Assembly (NCBI GenBank): GCA_964649795.1
Contig: CAZYQY010000001.1
Coordinates: 1 to 64,000, forward strand
Reading direction: 5' to 3'
DNA: 64,000 nt
Source: JABMPX01 sp964649795
Lineage (GTDB): Bacteria; Patescibacteriota; Minisyncoccia; Portnoybacterales; UBA2143
This document shows, piece after piece, positions 23,483-31,282 of the stretch. Positions within the stretch are counted from its first letter, which is position 1; every line of letters starts with the position of its first letter. Position numbers and translations under genes: made by a program. The notes under the pieces were generated by a model that saw only the letters and a list, made by a program, of their open reading frames with translations, was not told where the DNA came from and searched no databases.

Positions 23483-23707
23483 ATGACAGCAGAGAATGAA
23501 ATAAAGGAATATAGATGTCCTGGATGTCAAAAGAGTAATATTTCTTTTAAAGAGATGAAAGTTAGCCTCAATGTTCCTTCTCGGGCACTTACCCATCAAA
23601 TGATCAAATTCTTCTGTAATATTTGTCAGGAGGAATTTAAAGTAGAGGCCGGTGTTCTAATGTATCAAGTTAGCTTGGTTAACATTCTGAAAAAGAAATA
23701 TCCCTAA
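23483..23707 (+). CDS. Small zinc-ribbon protein downstream of pyrB
   Basis: 74 residues with two knuckles, CPGC near residue 12 and CNIC near 45, separated by a basic segment (KEMKVSLNVPSRALTHQM). The ribosome-binding site AAAGGAGGG overlaps the end of pyrB, so translation is coupled. PyrI, the zinc-containing regulatory subunit of ATCase, would be about 150 residues and is not recognisable here. A reduced regulatory or nucleic-acid-binding role is possible but unproven. Confidence 0.7.
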   Translation: MTAENEIKEYRCPGCQKSNISFKEMKVSLNVPSRALTHQMIKFFCNICQEEFKVEAGVLMYQVSLVNILKKKYP

Positions 23708-23718
23708 CTTTTCAAACG

Positions 23719-23762
23719 AGGTCTTTTGGAATAGATAAAGATTATTCCAAGAGACCTTTTTA
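23719..23762 (+). terminator. Terminator of the pyrB operon
   Basis: AGGTCTTTTGGAATA pairs with TATTCCAAGAGACCT around GATAAAGAT, followed by a T run. Confidence 0.88.
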
Positions 23763-23804
23763 ATTTTCTCTTAATGATATAATATAATATAAGGAATTAA
23801 TTAA

Positions 23805-24023
23805 ATGAAATTCGTTATTTTATTACTAATAAAAATATATCAGAAAACCATATCTCCGGATCATGGATATTTTCCTATTCTCCGGCTTTTAGGCCAATGC
23901 CGACATTATCCAACCTGTTCTGAATATACATATCAATCAATAGAAAAATACGGGATTTTAAAAGGTATTTGGCTAGGAATGAAACAGCTTTCTACTTGTC
24001 ATCCTTGGGCAAGGAATTTATAA
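23805..24023 (+). CDS. yidD: Membrane protein insertion efficiency factor YidD
   Basis: 72 residues, the standard YidD length. Conserved segments: LLIKIYQKTISPDHGY, the Cys-containing CRHYPTCSEYTYQSIEKYG and the terminal GMKQLSTCHPWA. It is a membrane-associated protein that assists YidC insertion. It is usually found in rnpA-yidD-yidC; here it stands alone, behind a TATAAT box at 23778, and is followed 7 nt later by an MFS-like gene. Confidence 0.93.
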   Translation: MKFVILLLIKIYQKTISPDHGYFPILRLLGQCRHYPTCSEYTYQSIEKYGILKGIWLGMKQLSTCHPWARNL

Positions 24024-24030
24024 TAAGATT

Positions 24031-24645
24031 ATGCAGTCAATTAATAAAGTAATTAAAATTTTAATCTTTTCAGATGTGGCTTTGGCTTCTGGCTTCGGGT
24101 TCATAACTCCTATTTTCGCTATTTTTTTGATTGAAAATATAAAAGGCGGAAACATTGAATTTGCTGGTTATGTTGCAGCTATATATTGGATTATTATTTC
24201 TTTGACTGTGGTGCCTTTTGGCCATTATTTGGATAAAAACCACGGTGAAAAAGATGATCTCTATTTTATTATCATTGGCAATCTTTTAGCAGCCGGAGCT
24301 GTTTTTGGATATATGATATCTTCATTAACTTGGCATATTTATTTTTTCCATATATTTTATGCCTTTGGCATGAGTATGAATATAGCCGCTTACGGAGCTA
24401 TTTTTACAAGGCATATTGATAAGAACAGAGAGGCATTTGATTGGAGTACTAGAGCTGCTTTAATAGGCATAGGCACAGGAATAGCAGGAGGATTAGGAGG
24501 TATGATTGCAAATCGCTTTGGCTTTAATGTTCTTTTTATTGGTGTTTTAATTTTGGTTCTATTAAGCGCTGCTTTACCTGTTTTGATTTATAAAAAGATA
24601 TGTTCTAAAGATAAAGAGATTCCGCATATTCCAACAATAAAATGA
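24031..24645 (+). CDS. Half-size MFS-like membrane protein
   Basis: 204 residues with six hydrophobic helices, half of a normal 12-helix major facilitator. VPFGHYLDKNHGEKDD between helices 2 and 3 resembles the MFS motif GxLaDrxGrk. The frame opens and closes cleanly (stop followed by the polX start 8 nt later), so truncation by sequencing error is unlikely. It may work as a homodimer or be a relic. The substrate is unknown. Confidence 0.65.
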   Translation: MQSINKVIKILIFSDVALASGFGFITPIFAIFLIENIKGGNIEFAGYVAAIYWIIISLTVVPFGHYLDKNHGEKDDLYFIIIGNLLAAGAVFGYMISSLTWHIYFFHIFYAFGMSMNIAAYGAIFTRHIDKNREAFDWSTRAALIGIGTGIAGGLGGMIANRFGFNVLFIGVLILVLLSAALPVLIYKKICSKDKEIPHIPTIK

Positions 24646-24655
24646 ATTAAATTAA

Positions 24656-26377
24656 ATGAAAAACCTAGAAATAGCTCAAATTTTTTATCAAATGGCTGAT
24701 TTTATTGAAATAAAGGAAGACTCTTTTTTTAAATCTCGGGCGTATAATAAGGCGGCCCGGGTTTTAGATTCATTAAAAGAAGATATTGAAATTATTTATG
24801 AAAAAGGCGGAGTCAATGAATTGAAAAAGATTCCCGGCATTGGCCAGGCAATTGGCAAAAAAATTGAGGAATTTATTAAAACTGGCAAAATTAAGGCCTA
24901 TCAAAAACTTAAAAAAGAATGTCCAATTGACTTGGAATCATTAATGACTGTTCAAGGATTAGGGGCTAAGAGAATAAAAATTCTTTACCAGAAATTAAAA
25001 ATTAAAAATTTTAAAGATTTAGAAAAAGCAGCTGTTTCAGGCAAAATAGGAAAATTAGATGGATTTGGAGAAAAAAGCGAGAAAAATATTTTGCAAAGTA
25101 TTGTCCTAGCTAAACAAAACAAGGGCAGATTCTTATTAGGCGCTATTTTACCCATAGTCCGTAAAATTGTAAGTAATTTTAAGAAAATGCCAGAAGTGAA
25201 AAAAATATGCCCGGCTGGGTCAATTAGGCGCATGAAAGAGACAGTCGGAGATATTGATATTCTGGTAATTTCTTCAAAGCCAGGCAAAATTATGGATTTT
25301 TTTATTCAAATGCCTGGAATAGTTAAAGTTTGGGCCAAAGGAATGACTAAGTCGTCGGTTCATTTTAAACAGGGCTTTGACGCGGATTTAAGAATAGTTA
25401 AGAAACAAAATTTTGGCGCTGCTCTACAATATTTTACAGGGAGCAAGGACCATAATATTGCTTTGCGAAAAATAGCCAAGAAAAAAGGTTTAAAATTAAA
25501 TGAATATGGTGTTTATAATAAAAAAGGAAAACAAATAGCTGGCAAAAACGAGAAAGAGGTCTATAATTCAATCAATCTTCCATACATTGAACCAGAATTA
25601 AGAACTAATAGCGGTGAAATTGAAGCTGCTTTGGATGATCAATTGCCAAAACTAATTGGCTATAATGATATTAAAGGAGAATGTCATTGCCACAGCGATT
25701 GGAGCGATGGAACAGAAACAATTGAAGGTCTGGCTAAAATAGCGAGAAGAATTGGTTATGAATATTTAATTATTACTGACCATGCCAGTCCATTAGGAAT
25801 AATTCATGGTTTGGATGAAAAACAAATTTTAAAGCAGATGGCTGAAATAGACAGGGTTAATAAAAAAATTAAAGGAATTAAAGTATTAAAAGGAATAGAA
25901 GTTGACATTAAATCAGACGGAAGCTTATTCATTAAAGATGAAGTTTTGTCTAAATTAGATTTTGTTTTAGGCGCAGTGCATTTTGGATTCAAAATGGATA
26001 GAGATAAAATGACTCAGCGAATAATCAAGGCAATAGAGAATCCTAATGTAGACGTAATTGCTCACCCTACAGGACGGGTTATTAACAAAAGGCCTGGTTA
26101 TAAGATAGACTTTGAAAAAATTCTTAAAAAAGCCAAAGAAAACAAAACAGCTTTAGAAATCAATGCTCATGCCAGCCGTTTAGATTTAAAAGATACTAAT
26201 ATCCGTCTTGCCAAAGAAGCCGGAGTCAAAATGACTATTGGCACTGACGTACATAATATTGATTATTTTAAAATGATGGAATTAGGCGTTGCTCAAGCCC
26301 GCCGCGGCTGGGCAGAAAAAAAAGATATTTTAAACAGCCAGCCATTAACAAAGTTTGTAGAATATTTTAAGAAATAA
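24656..26377 (+). CDS. polX: DNA polymerase X family protein with PHP domain
   Basis: 573 residues, the usual bacterial/archaeal PolX layout. An N-terminal 8-kDa helical domain (ADFIEIKEDSFFKSRAYNKAARVL) with helix-hairpin-helix elements (IPGIGQAIGKKIEEFIKTG, VQGLGAKRIKILY) comes first. The palm has AGSIRRMKETVGDIDILVIS with catalytic Asp residues. The C-terminal PHP domain has GECHCHSDWSDGTETIEGL, YLIITDHA, VLKGIEVDI and AHPTGRVI. The family performs gap-filling repair synthesis with PHP-linked 3'-5' exonuclease or AP-endonuclease activity. With EndoQ it adds to the window's base-damage repair set. Confidence 0.95.
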   Translation: MKNLEIAQIFYQMADFIEIKEDSFFKSRAYNKAARVLDSLKEDIEIIYEKGGVNELKKIPGIGQAIGKKIEEFIKTGKIKAYQKLKKECPIDLESLMTVQGLGAKRIKILYQKLKIKNFKDLEKAAVSGKIGKLDGFGEKSEKNILQSIVLAKQNKGRFLLGAILPIVRKIVSNFKKMPEVKKICPAGSIRRMKETVGDIDILVISSKPGKIMDFFIQMPGIVKVWAKGMTKSSVHFKQGFDADLRIVKKQNFGAALQYFTGSKDHNIALRKIAKKKGLKLNEYGVYNKKGKQIAGKNEKEVYNSINLPYIEPELRTNSGEIEAALDDQLPKLIGYNDIKGECHCHSDWSDGTETIEGLAKIARRIGYEYLIITDHASPLGIIHGLDEKQILKQMAEIDRVNKKIKGIKVLKGIEVDIKSDGSLFIKDEVLSKLDFVLGAVHFGFKMDRDKMTQRIIKAIENPNVDVIAHPTGRVINKRPGYKIDFEKILKKAKENKTALEINAHASRLDLKDTNIRLAKEAGVKMTIGTDVHNIDYFKMMELGVAQARRGWAEKKDILNSQPLTKFVEYFKK

Positions 26378-26384
26378 GATTTTT

Positions 26385-26750
26385 ATGAAAATAAAGATTC
26401 AAAATTGGATTTTGGTTTTTGCTTGGGCTGGTTTTATTTTCTTTCTTTCTCATCAGCCAGATTTAAAATCTGACCTGCCTCAGACAGCAGAATTTTTATT
26501 TGGCAAGATGGCTCATTTTTTGGAGTATATTATTTTAACTTTTCTTTTAATCAGGGTTCTAAAAAATTATAATATCTCAAAAAAGAAGATTTTATTTTTA
26601 GCAATTATTCTGTCAGTTCTGTATGCATTTTCTGATGAATACCACCAAAGTTTTATTCCAGGGAGAGAGCCGTCTTTTAATGATATAACCATTGATACCC
26701 TAGGAGTTTTATTAACAGCTTGGCTGAACAAAAGAAAAATGATAGAATAA
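26385..26750 (+). CDS. VanZ family membrane protein
   Basis: 121 residues with four hydrophobic segments. The family signature is AFSDEYHQSFIPGREPSFNDI followed by DTLGVLL near the end; FLSHQPDLKSDLP lies after helix 1. VanZ proteins are of uncertain function; the founder gives low-level teicoplanin resistance. It lies between polX (7 nt) and pilM (5 nt), so it is probably carried on the same transcript. Confidence 0.88.
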   Translation: MKIKIQNWILVFAWAGFIFFLSHQPDLKSDLPQTAEFLFGKMAHFLEYIILTFLLIRVLKNYNISKKKILFLAIILSVLYAFSDEYHQSFIPGREPSFNDITIDTLGVLLTAWLNKRKMIE

Positions 26751-26755
26751 AATAT

Positions 26756-27823
26756 ATGTTTGATTTCTATAAAAAACCATGTTTTGGATTAGATTTAAGC
26801 AATCTTTCTTTTAAGATTGTTCAATTTAGAAAGAAAAAAGGAAAATTGTATTTATCAAGTTTTATTAAAAAAGATATTCCAGCTGGGCTAATTGAAGATG
26901 GAGACATAAAAAAAGAAAAAGAGTTATCTTTTATTCTTAAAGAGACCCTTAAAAAAACAAACAAAACGACTCTTCAAGGGAAACGGGTTATTTGCAATTT
27001 ACCTGAAGAGAGAGTTTTTATCCGTATAATCCAGCTGCCGAAAATGAAAAAAGAGGAGATTGATAAGGCAGTTAAATGGGAAGCAGAGGCTCATATTCCC
27101 CTGAGCATTGATGAAGTATATTTAAGCTGGCAGGTGATTAGCTTGCCAAAAAATAATTCAAATCAGATAGATATTTTAATTGCTGCTAGTCCGCGAAAAT
27201 TAGTTGAAAGTTATCTAAACCTTTTAATAAAAAGCGGCCTAAAGCCAATTACTCTTGAACCAGAATCAGTGGCTGTTGTTAGAAGTTTAATTGTCCCTAA
27301 TGATTCTACTCCTACAGTTATTGTTGACTTAGGGGCTAGTGGGACTAATTTTGTTATTTTTTCTAATTCAACTATTTGCTTTACTTCTCATGTTAATATT
27401 TCCGGCAATCTTTTTAATAAGGCGATTATAAAAGAATTAAAAGTTGATACAAAAAAGGCTAATCAATTGAAAGTTAAAGTTGGGTTAGATAAAAATAAGG
27501 ATAAAAAAGTTTATCACGCTCTAGAGCCAATTATTAATGACTTGGCTAAAAAAATTAAAGATTATATTTCTTTTTATCATAATCATTCACATGTGAATAG
27601 CCGTGACAGCAGAATTAAAAGAGTTTTGCTTTGTGGAGGAGACTCTTTTTTATTAAATTTGCCTTCTTTTTTAAATGAAAAATTAGATTTGCCAATTGAA
27701 ATAGGCGATCCTTTGATTAATATTCCTTTAGACAAAAAGGAAAAGAGAATTATTGCCAAGGAACTTAAAAAACCATTAACTTATGCAACTGCATTAGGAT
27801 TAGCTTTAAGGCCTTATGATTAA
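26756..27823 (+). CDS. pilM: Type IV pilus assembly protein PilM
   Basis: 355 residues with an actin-like ATPase fold: CFGLDLSNLSFKIVQF (phosphate 1), LPEERVFIRIIQLPKM, WEAEAHIPLSIDEVYLSWQV, TVIVDLGASGTNFVIF (phosphate 2) and VLLCGGDSFLLNLPSFL. PilM is the cytoplasmic ring subunit that binds the PilN N terminus. An upstream ATG at 26720 would overlap vanZ by 31 nt and add residues unlike the family, so the later start is used. It overlaps pilN by 8 nt. Confidence 0.93.
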   Translation: MFDFYKKPCFGLDLSNLSFKIVQFRKKKGKLYLSSFIKKDIPAGLIEDGDIKKEKELSFILKETLKKTNKTTLQGKRVICNLPEERVFIRIIQLPKMKKEEIDKAVKWEAEAHIPLSIDEVYLSWQVISLPKNNSNQIDILIAASPRKLVESYLNLLIKSGLKPITLEPESVAVVRSLIVPNDSTPTVIVDLGASGTNFVIFSNSTICFTSHVNISGNLFNKAIIKELKVDTKKANQLKVKVGLDKNKDKKVYHALEPIINDLAKKIKDYISFYHNHSHVNSRDSRIKRVLLCGGDSFLLNLPSFLNEKLDLPIEIGDPLINIPLDKKEKRIIAKELKKPLTYATALGLALRPYD

Positions 27824-28355
27824 ACTTAATTTATTGCCGCCAAAAGAAAAAAAAGAAATAGAATTATCTGATTTTAATTATCTTATTGTTTCTTTTGGCG
27901 TTTATCTTTTATTTATTTTAATTATTTTTAGCCTTCTTTTAGCAAGTACATATTTTTGTTTGGTTATTTTTTTAAAAACTCAGAGTTTATTGATAGAAGA
28001 TAAAAAAGGGAATAAAGAAAACCAGTCTTTAATGGAAACAGAGGAAAATATTAAACAGGCTAACCAGCAAATCAATAAAGTTTTTATTAAAGAAAGAGAT
28101 TTGATTGTCTGGACTCCTATTTTAGAGGAATTAGCTCAAATTGTTCCCAATGGAATTTATTTAAATAGTTTTTCCAGCCAAACAGACACTAATCGTATTA
28201 ATATATCTGGCTGGGCTGATAAAAGAGACACTCTTCTTTTGTTTCAGGAATCATTAGAAAAAAGTACATCTTTTGTTGAAATAAAATCTCCTTTATCTAA
28301 TTTAATTAAACAGAAAGATATAGATTTTAGCTTTAGCTTTTCACCTGTTAAATAA
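27816..28355 (+). CDS. pilN: Type IV pilus assembly protein PilN
   Basis: 179 residues. The cytoplasmic N terminus MIKLNLLPPKEKKEIE matches the conserved PilM-binding peptide of PilN (INLLP). One transmembrane helix (about 24-55), a coiled coil and a periplasmic-type alpha/beta domain (WTPILEELAQIVPNGIYLNSF) follow. In these single-membrane cells the domain would lie in the cell wall space. It is flanked by pilM and pilO with overlapping or abutting ends. Confidence 0.92.
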   Translation: MIKLNLLPPKEKKEIELSDFNYLIVSFGVYLLFILIIFSLLLASTYFCLVIFLKTQSLLIEDKKGNKENQSLMETEENIKQANQQINKVFIKERDLIVWTPILEELAQIVPNGIYLNSFSSQTDTNRINISGWADKRDTLLLFQESLEKSTSFVEIKSPLSNLIKQKDIDFSFSFSPVK

Positions 28356-28898
28356 ATGTTAACTGCTCAAAAAAAACTTTTTTTATCTTTATCTATTGGC
28401 TTAGCTGGCCTGGCTGTTTTTGTTGGATTGATTATTTACCCCTTGATAAATAGAATAAGCATTGCCTCTAAAGAATGTTTTAATAACCAGGAAATTTTGT
28501 CTAAATTAGAACAAAGAATTTCCTTGCTTAAAGAATTGAGAAAGAATTATAAAGATAACCAGCCGGATTTGCTGTCTCTTGAGAAAGCCTTTCTTGATCC
28601 AGAAGAAACAGTTGGATTTATTACTAACTTAGAAACAGTTGCTAAGAAAACCAACAATTCTTTTGAAATTAAATCAGTTAGTTCTAATCCGTCGGACGAA
28701 AAAGAATCATCCTATCTCACGCTTAATATTTATCTTTGGGGCAGTTTCTCAAAATCGCTTGATTTTCTGGCCAATTTAGAGAACATTCCTTACCCGCCTT
28801 ATAGGTTAATAAAAATAGATAATTTGACAATTAAAAGATTAGCTAAAGAAGAAGGCGATTTAGAGACCATTTTAAGTATTAAAGTTTATACTCAATAG
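28356..28898 (+). CDS. pilO: PilO-like type IV pilus protein
   Basis: 180 residues: an N-terminal transmembrane helix (FLSLSIGLAGLAVFVGLIIYP), a coiled coil (NQEILSKLEQRISLLKELRK), then a ferredoxin-like domain (VGFITNLETVAKKTNNSFEI to NLENIPYPPYRLIKIDNLTI). Position right after pilN and architecture both fit PilO, which pairs with PilN in the alignment subcomplex. Sequence identity to characterised PilO is likely low, as usual for this family. Confidence 0.85.
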   Translation: MLTAQKKLFLSLSIGLAGLAVFVGLIIYPLINRISIASKECFNNQEILSKLEQRISLLKELRKNYKDNQPDLLSLEKAFLDPEETVGFITNLETVAKKTNNSFEIKSVSSNPSDEKESSYLTLNIYLWGSFSKSLDFLANLENIPYPPYRLIKIDNLTIKRLAKEEGDLETILSIKVYTQ

Positions 28899-28904
28899 AG
28901 GAAC

Positions 28905-29180
28905 ATGGAAAGAATATCAATATTAATTAATATCTATAATTTTTTAAGAAAACATTACCCGATTATTTTAGGAATATTTTTTGCTTCTTTAATATGTATT
29001 AATATCTTTGTATATTATCAATATGTCCATCTTGCTATGGAAACTCAGACAGAATTAAATATTGAAAAAATAGTTATTGATCAGGAAACTCTGGAGAAAG
29101 TTCTATCTGATATTAATGAACGTGAAGAGAATCTTTCTCGTGTTAGAAAAACTCAATATTACGATCCTTTCAATGATTAA
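28905..29180 (+). CDS. Small membrane protein at the end of the pil operon
   Basis: 91 residues: one transmembrane helix (about 17-38, YPIILGIFFASLICINIFVYYQY) and a charged C-terminal helix ending in TQYYDPFND. It sits where pilP would be, 6 nt after pilO with an SD-like GAGGAAC. It lacks the beta-domain and lipobox of PilP, so it is at most a functional stand-in for the pilus complex. Otherwise unrecognised. Confidence 0.7.
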   Translation: MERISILINIYNFLRKHYPIILGIFFASLICINIFVYYQYVHLAMETQTELNIEKIVIDQETLEKVLSDINEREENLSRVRKTQYYDPFND

Positions 29181-29223
29181 TTTTGACTTTTTTATAATTT
29201 TCTGTTATGGTTTTATGGATCAA

Positions 29224-29299
29224 GCGCCTGTAGCTCAGTGGACAGAGCAAAGGATTTCTAATCCTTAGGTCGGGGGTTCAAATCCCTCCAGGCGTACCA
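29224..29299 (+). tRNA. tRNA-Arg(TCT), CCA encoded
   Basis: Acceptor GCGCCTG pairs with CAGGCGT (first pair G-U). The discriminator A is followed by CCA. The anticodon stem AAGGA/TCCTT holds loop TTTCTAA, giving anticodon TCT. Confidence 0.92.
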
Positions 29300-29302
29300 T
29301 AT

Positions 29303-29374
29303 GGTGCCTATAGTTTAGCGGTAAAACTCCTCTTTGTGGAAGAGGTATCGAGGGTTCAACTCCCTCTAGGCACC
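29303..29374 (+). tRNA. tRNA-His(GTG) with encoded G-1
   Basis: Acceptor GTGCCTA pairs with TAGGCAC. An extra 5' G (29303) faces C73, the histidine identity pair. The anticodon stem CCTCT/AGAGG holds loop TTGTGGA with anticodon GTG. No CCA is encoded. Confidence 0.92.
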
Positions 29375-29383
29375 CAAGATTAA

Positions 29384-29411
29384 AAATTCCCCGAAACATC
29401 GGGGATTTTTG
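29384..29411 (+). terminator. Terminator after tRNA-Arg/tRNA-His
   Basis: ATTCCCCGA and TCGGGGAT pair around AACA with A and T runs on either side. Confidence 0.85.
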
Positions 29412-29439
29412 TATTTTGTAATATCTTCTGACACATTTA

Positions 29440-29505
29440 AGAGGCTTGTCCTTCAAAATGATGCTTCTTGCGAAGCAAGGACGTCATTTTAAGGACGATG
29501 CCTCT
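29440..29505. repeat. Palindromic repeat R1, copy A
   Basis: Ends AGAGGC and GCCTCT. Internal GTCCTTCAAAATGATG and CGTCATTTTAAGGAC are near reverse complements. It has the form of a small MITE-like or REP-like hairpin element. Other copies lie at 31077, 35053, 35136 and 37357. Confidence 0.8.
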
Positions 29506-29646
29506 GGATTAAAAATAAAAAAATCCATAGAAAATGCTGACAAATTATATCAGCTTATTTCTGGTAAGATTATTACTAGAAATGAATTAAGAAAAATGCT
29601 TGGTCTTAAAAAAGTCCCAAGCATTAGTCCTAAAAAAAGGGATTAG
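29446..29646 (+). pseudogene. Doubtful ORF starting inside repeat R1
   Basis: A 66-codon open frame whose first third lies in the palindromic repeat. The rest (NADKLYQLISGKIITRNELR) looks protein-like but matches no family I know. It may be the tail of a gene disrupted by the repeat. No SD is evident before the first ATG. Confidence 0.2.
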
Positions 29647-29648
29647 TA

Positions 29649-29837
29649 TTATCTTCCAGGATTTATACGACCTGGTTTAGGATAAACTCCGCCACTTTGA
29701 TTCTTCCCTTCTCTTTCTTTATCTAGTTCATCACCTATTTCTTTAATTTGTTTAAGCGCCTCTTTTATAGCAGAATAAGGGATGTTGATAGCATTACCAC
29801 CATTAAAATATTCTTTCATTAATTCTTTAGAAGTCAT
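29649..29837 (-). CDS. Small protein of unknown function
   Basis: 62 residues from the internal ATG MTSKELMKEYF. It is an acidic/basic helix (IKEALKQIKEIGDELDKERE) with a Gly/Pro-rich tail (GVYPKPGRINPGR). A longer start at 29885 exists, but it would run through the AAAGGTCGAA leader motif seen before two other genes, and an AAAGAAAG purine run precedes the internal ATG. No family is recognised. Confidence 0.5.
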   Translation of the reverse strand: MTSKELMKEYFNGGNAINIPYSAIKEALKQIKEIGDELDKEREGKNQSGGVYPKPGRINPGR

Positions 29838-29866
29838 ATTTTTATCTTTCTTTATTATTGATATTT

Positions 29867-29883
29867 TACATTCGACCTTTAAC
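29867..29883 (-). promoter_or_regulatory. Leader motif AAAGGTCGAA upstream of the 62-residue ORF
   Basis: The third copy of the motif also found before the HU and ferritin-like genes, here 33 nt before the ATG, followed by TGTAAAA (HU copy: AGTAAAA). Confidence 0.35.
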
Positions 29884-30012
29884 AATTGACAAAATTAATA
29901 TATATGATAGAGTGTTAGCCTATTTAGCAAATTGAGTTATCCCCAGTTTAGTATTAACAAAGAATGACGGGATTAACAAAAAATGCTAAGATAGAAAAAG
30001 AGAAAAAAATTG

Positions 30013-30099
30013 CGGAGAGGGAGGGATTCGAACCCTCAAAGCATTTCAGTGCTTAATCGCTTATAAGACGAAGCCGATACCATTTCGGTTAACCTCTCC
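30013..30099 (-). tRNA. Serine-like type II tRNA with UAU anticodon loop (tRNA-like)
   Basis: Acceptor GGAGAGG pairs perfectly with CCTCTCC, with discriminator G as in tRNA-Ser. The T arm GAGGG-TTCGAAT-CCCTC is intact. A long variable arm AAGCA/TGCTT is present. The anticodon stem is only 4 bp (TCGT/GCGA, one G-U) around loop CTTATAA, which reads as UAU (Ile AUA), not a Ser anticodon. The D stem CCGA/TCGG has an extra base nearby. No CCA is encoded. It may be a degenerate tRNA-Ser or a recoding tRNA. Confidence 0.6.
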
Positions 30100-30374
30100 A
30101 ACATCTCAAACAAAGACACTCTTATTTTCAACGACAGGAGTGTTTTTGTTTTAAAATTAAAAACCCTATTTTATTAGGGCATTCCTAATATATTAACATT
30201 TGTTGTTTTTGGAGTCAATGTTAATATTGTGTATAATTAACTTATGAATAAACCAACCAAAAAAAGTTTCTAAATCTCCTAAGTAAAGCTATTCAGGAAA
30301 CCTATTTCTAAAGATATAGTCTAGACAGACATCATCATTAGGGAAATCTCTTTGTAAATGTTTAATAGTGTATT
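30100..30374. other. Gene-free stretch with two hairpins
   Basis: It holds a weak hairpin ACACTC/GAGTGT (30116-30143) and a minus-strand terminator CCCTA/TAGGG followed by T5 (30152-30180), placed to end the transcript of the 138-residue ORF. A promoter-like TTGACT-17-TAATAT on the minus strand (about 30187-30216) lies just upstream of that terminator. No credible coding frame. Confidence 0.5.
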
Positions 30375-30791
30375 TCATTTTATTAGCTTAATAAGTGGAA
30401 TGATAATATAAGTAATAATGAAACCAATTATTATTCCAGCTATAAGAAACAATATATATACAGCACTTATATTCATTTGTTCCAATGCCTTACCAAAAAA
30501 GACATAACGCTTAATAAACATTCTCCCTTTATTGGTTACTCGGATAGTCAGTTTTTTCACTTCAATATAGTTATCATCTTTACAATCAATAATAAGTTTT
30601 ATCATTTTCCGTTTTCCTATATTTTCTTTAATCATAAATCTTTTCATTATTAGTTTGGCAGGTATTCCAATTTCATCCATAGTTTGTATTACACTATCAG
30701 AAAACTCTGAATTGTTATCCAGAAACTCATCAATATATTTAACTAATCTTCTTTTTAAAAGCATTACTTTTATTTTAGCAGAAATTGACAT
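30375..30791 (-). CDS. Hypothetical protein with C-terminal membrane anchor
   Basis: 138 residues. A basic N-terminal segment (KIKVMLLKRRLVKYIDEFLD) and a soluble region with SDSVIQTMDEIGIPAKLIMKRFMI precede one strongly hydrophobic C-terminal helix (AVYILFLIAGIIIGFIITY), giving a tail-anchored layout. The soluble part has a possible winged-helix flavour, but no family is recognised. It sits at the left edge of the accessory island and is isolated from its neighbours. Confidence 0.55.
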   Translation of the reverse strand: MSISAKIKVMLLKRRLVKYIDEFLDNNSEFSDSVIQTMDEIGIPAKLIMKRFMIKENIGKRKMIKLIIDCKDDNYIEVKKLTIRVTNKGRMFIKRYVFFGKALEQMNISAVYILFLIAGIIIGFIITYIIIPLIKLIK

Positions 30792-30940
30792 ATTTTTATA
30801 GTTTTTTCACTTGTTAATAGGGTATGATTGTGCTTTTTTAGTGTGTTGTCAAAGAAGATAAAAATAGGTATAATTAAAATAATTAAACATTTACTTTGGA
30901 ATTAAAGAATATCTTTTTGAGGAATGTTTTAAATAATTCT

Positions 30941-31006
30941 ATGTCGAAGGCGGATACACAAACTAAAGAAGAATTAGAGAAAATTGAGCAAGAATTAATT
31001 GGATAA
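30941..31006 (+). CDS. Micro-ORF followed by a terminator
   Basis: A 21-residue acidic helical peptide (SKADTQTKEELEKIEQELIG). A terminator begins at its stop codon. It may be the remnant of a larger gene or a small expressed peptide; no SD is clear. Confidence 0.3.
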   Translation: MSKADTQTKEELEKIEQELIG

Positions 31007-31030
31007 AAACCACCTTTTAGGCGGTTTTTT
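31005..31030 (+). terminator. Terminator in the accessory island
   Basis: AACCACC and GGCGGTT pair (one A-C mismatch) around TTTTA, followed by TTTTTT. Its right arm GGCGGTTTTTTGATT recurs at 35173-35187 beside another R1 repeat. Confidence 0.65.
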
Positions 31031-31076
31031 GATTGACCAAAAACAGCCATAAAGGTATGATTAAAGTAAGATTTAT

Positions 31077-31127
31077 GGCTCAAGAGAACTGTCCTTAATT
31101 TATGTCATTTTAAGGATAATGCCTCTG
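31077..31127. repeat. Palindromic repeat R1, copy B (degenerate)
   Basis: AACTGTCCTTAATTTATGTC and TCATTTTAAGGATAATGCCTC match the right half of the R1 element. The left AGAGGC end is missing and replaced by GGCTCAAGAG, also present inside copy C. Confidence 0.65.
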
Positions 31128-31161
31128 AATTAAAAAAATAAAAATATTATAAAAACATAAC

Positions 31162-31254
31162 ATGAAAGATATATTTAAAAAATATATTCAATCAATCTCC
31201 TCTAAGTTTTTTTATAATGAAACTAGTGAGATGGACGAAGGGACTAGTGATTGA
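31162..31254 (+). pseudogene. 30-codon ORF, likely gene remnant
   Basis: Encodes DIFKKYIQSISSKFFYNETS and a short acidic end. The string FYNETS recalls the N termini of some restriction methylases, so it may be what is left of one displaced by the present system. Two in-frame-like stops follow within 15 nt. Weak evidence. Confidence 0.25.
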
Positions 31255-31282
31255 GGTTGAGGAATTGATTAAATAAAAATAT

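Noticed and set aside
29077..29456. Frames of 63 codons on both strands around 29.1-29.4 kb
   Set aside because: They read through tRNA-Arg and tRNA-His.
30883..31083. 66-codon minus-strand frame
   Set aside because: It crosses a terminator hairpin and a repeat edge, has no SD and no protein-like features.
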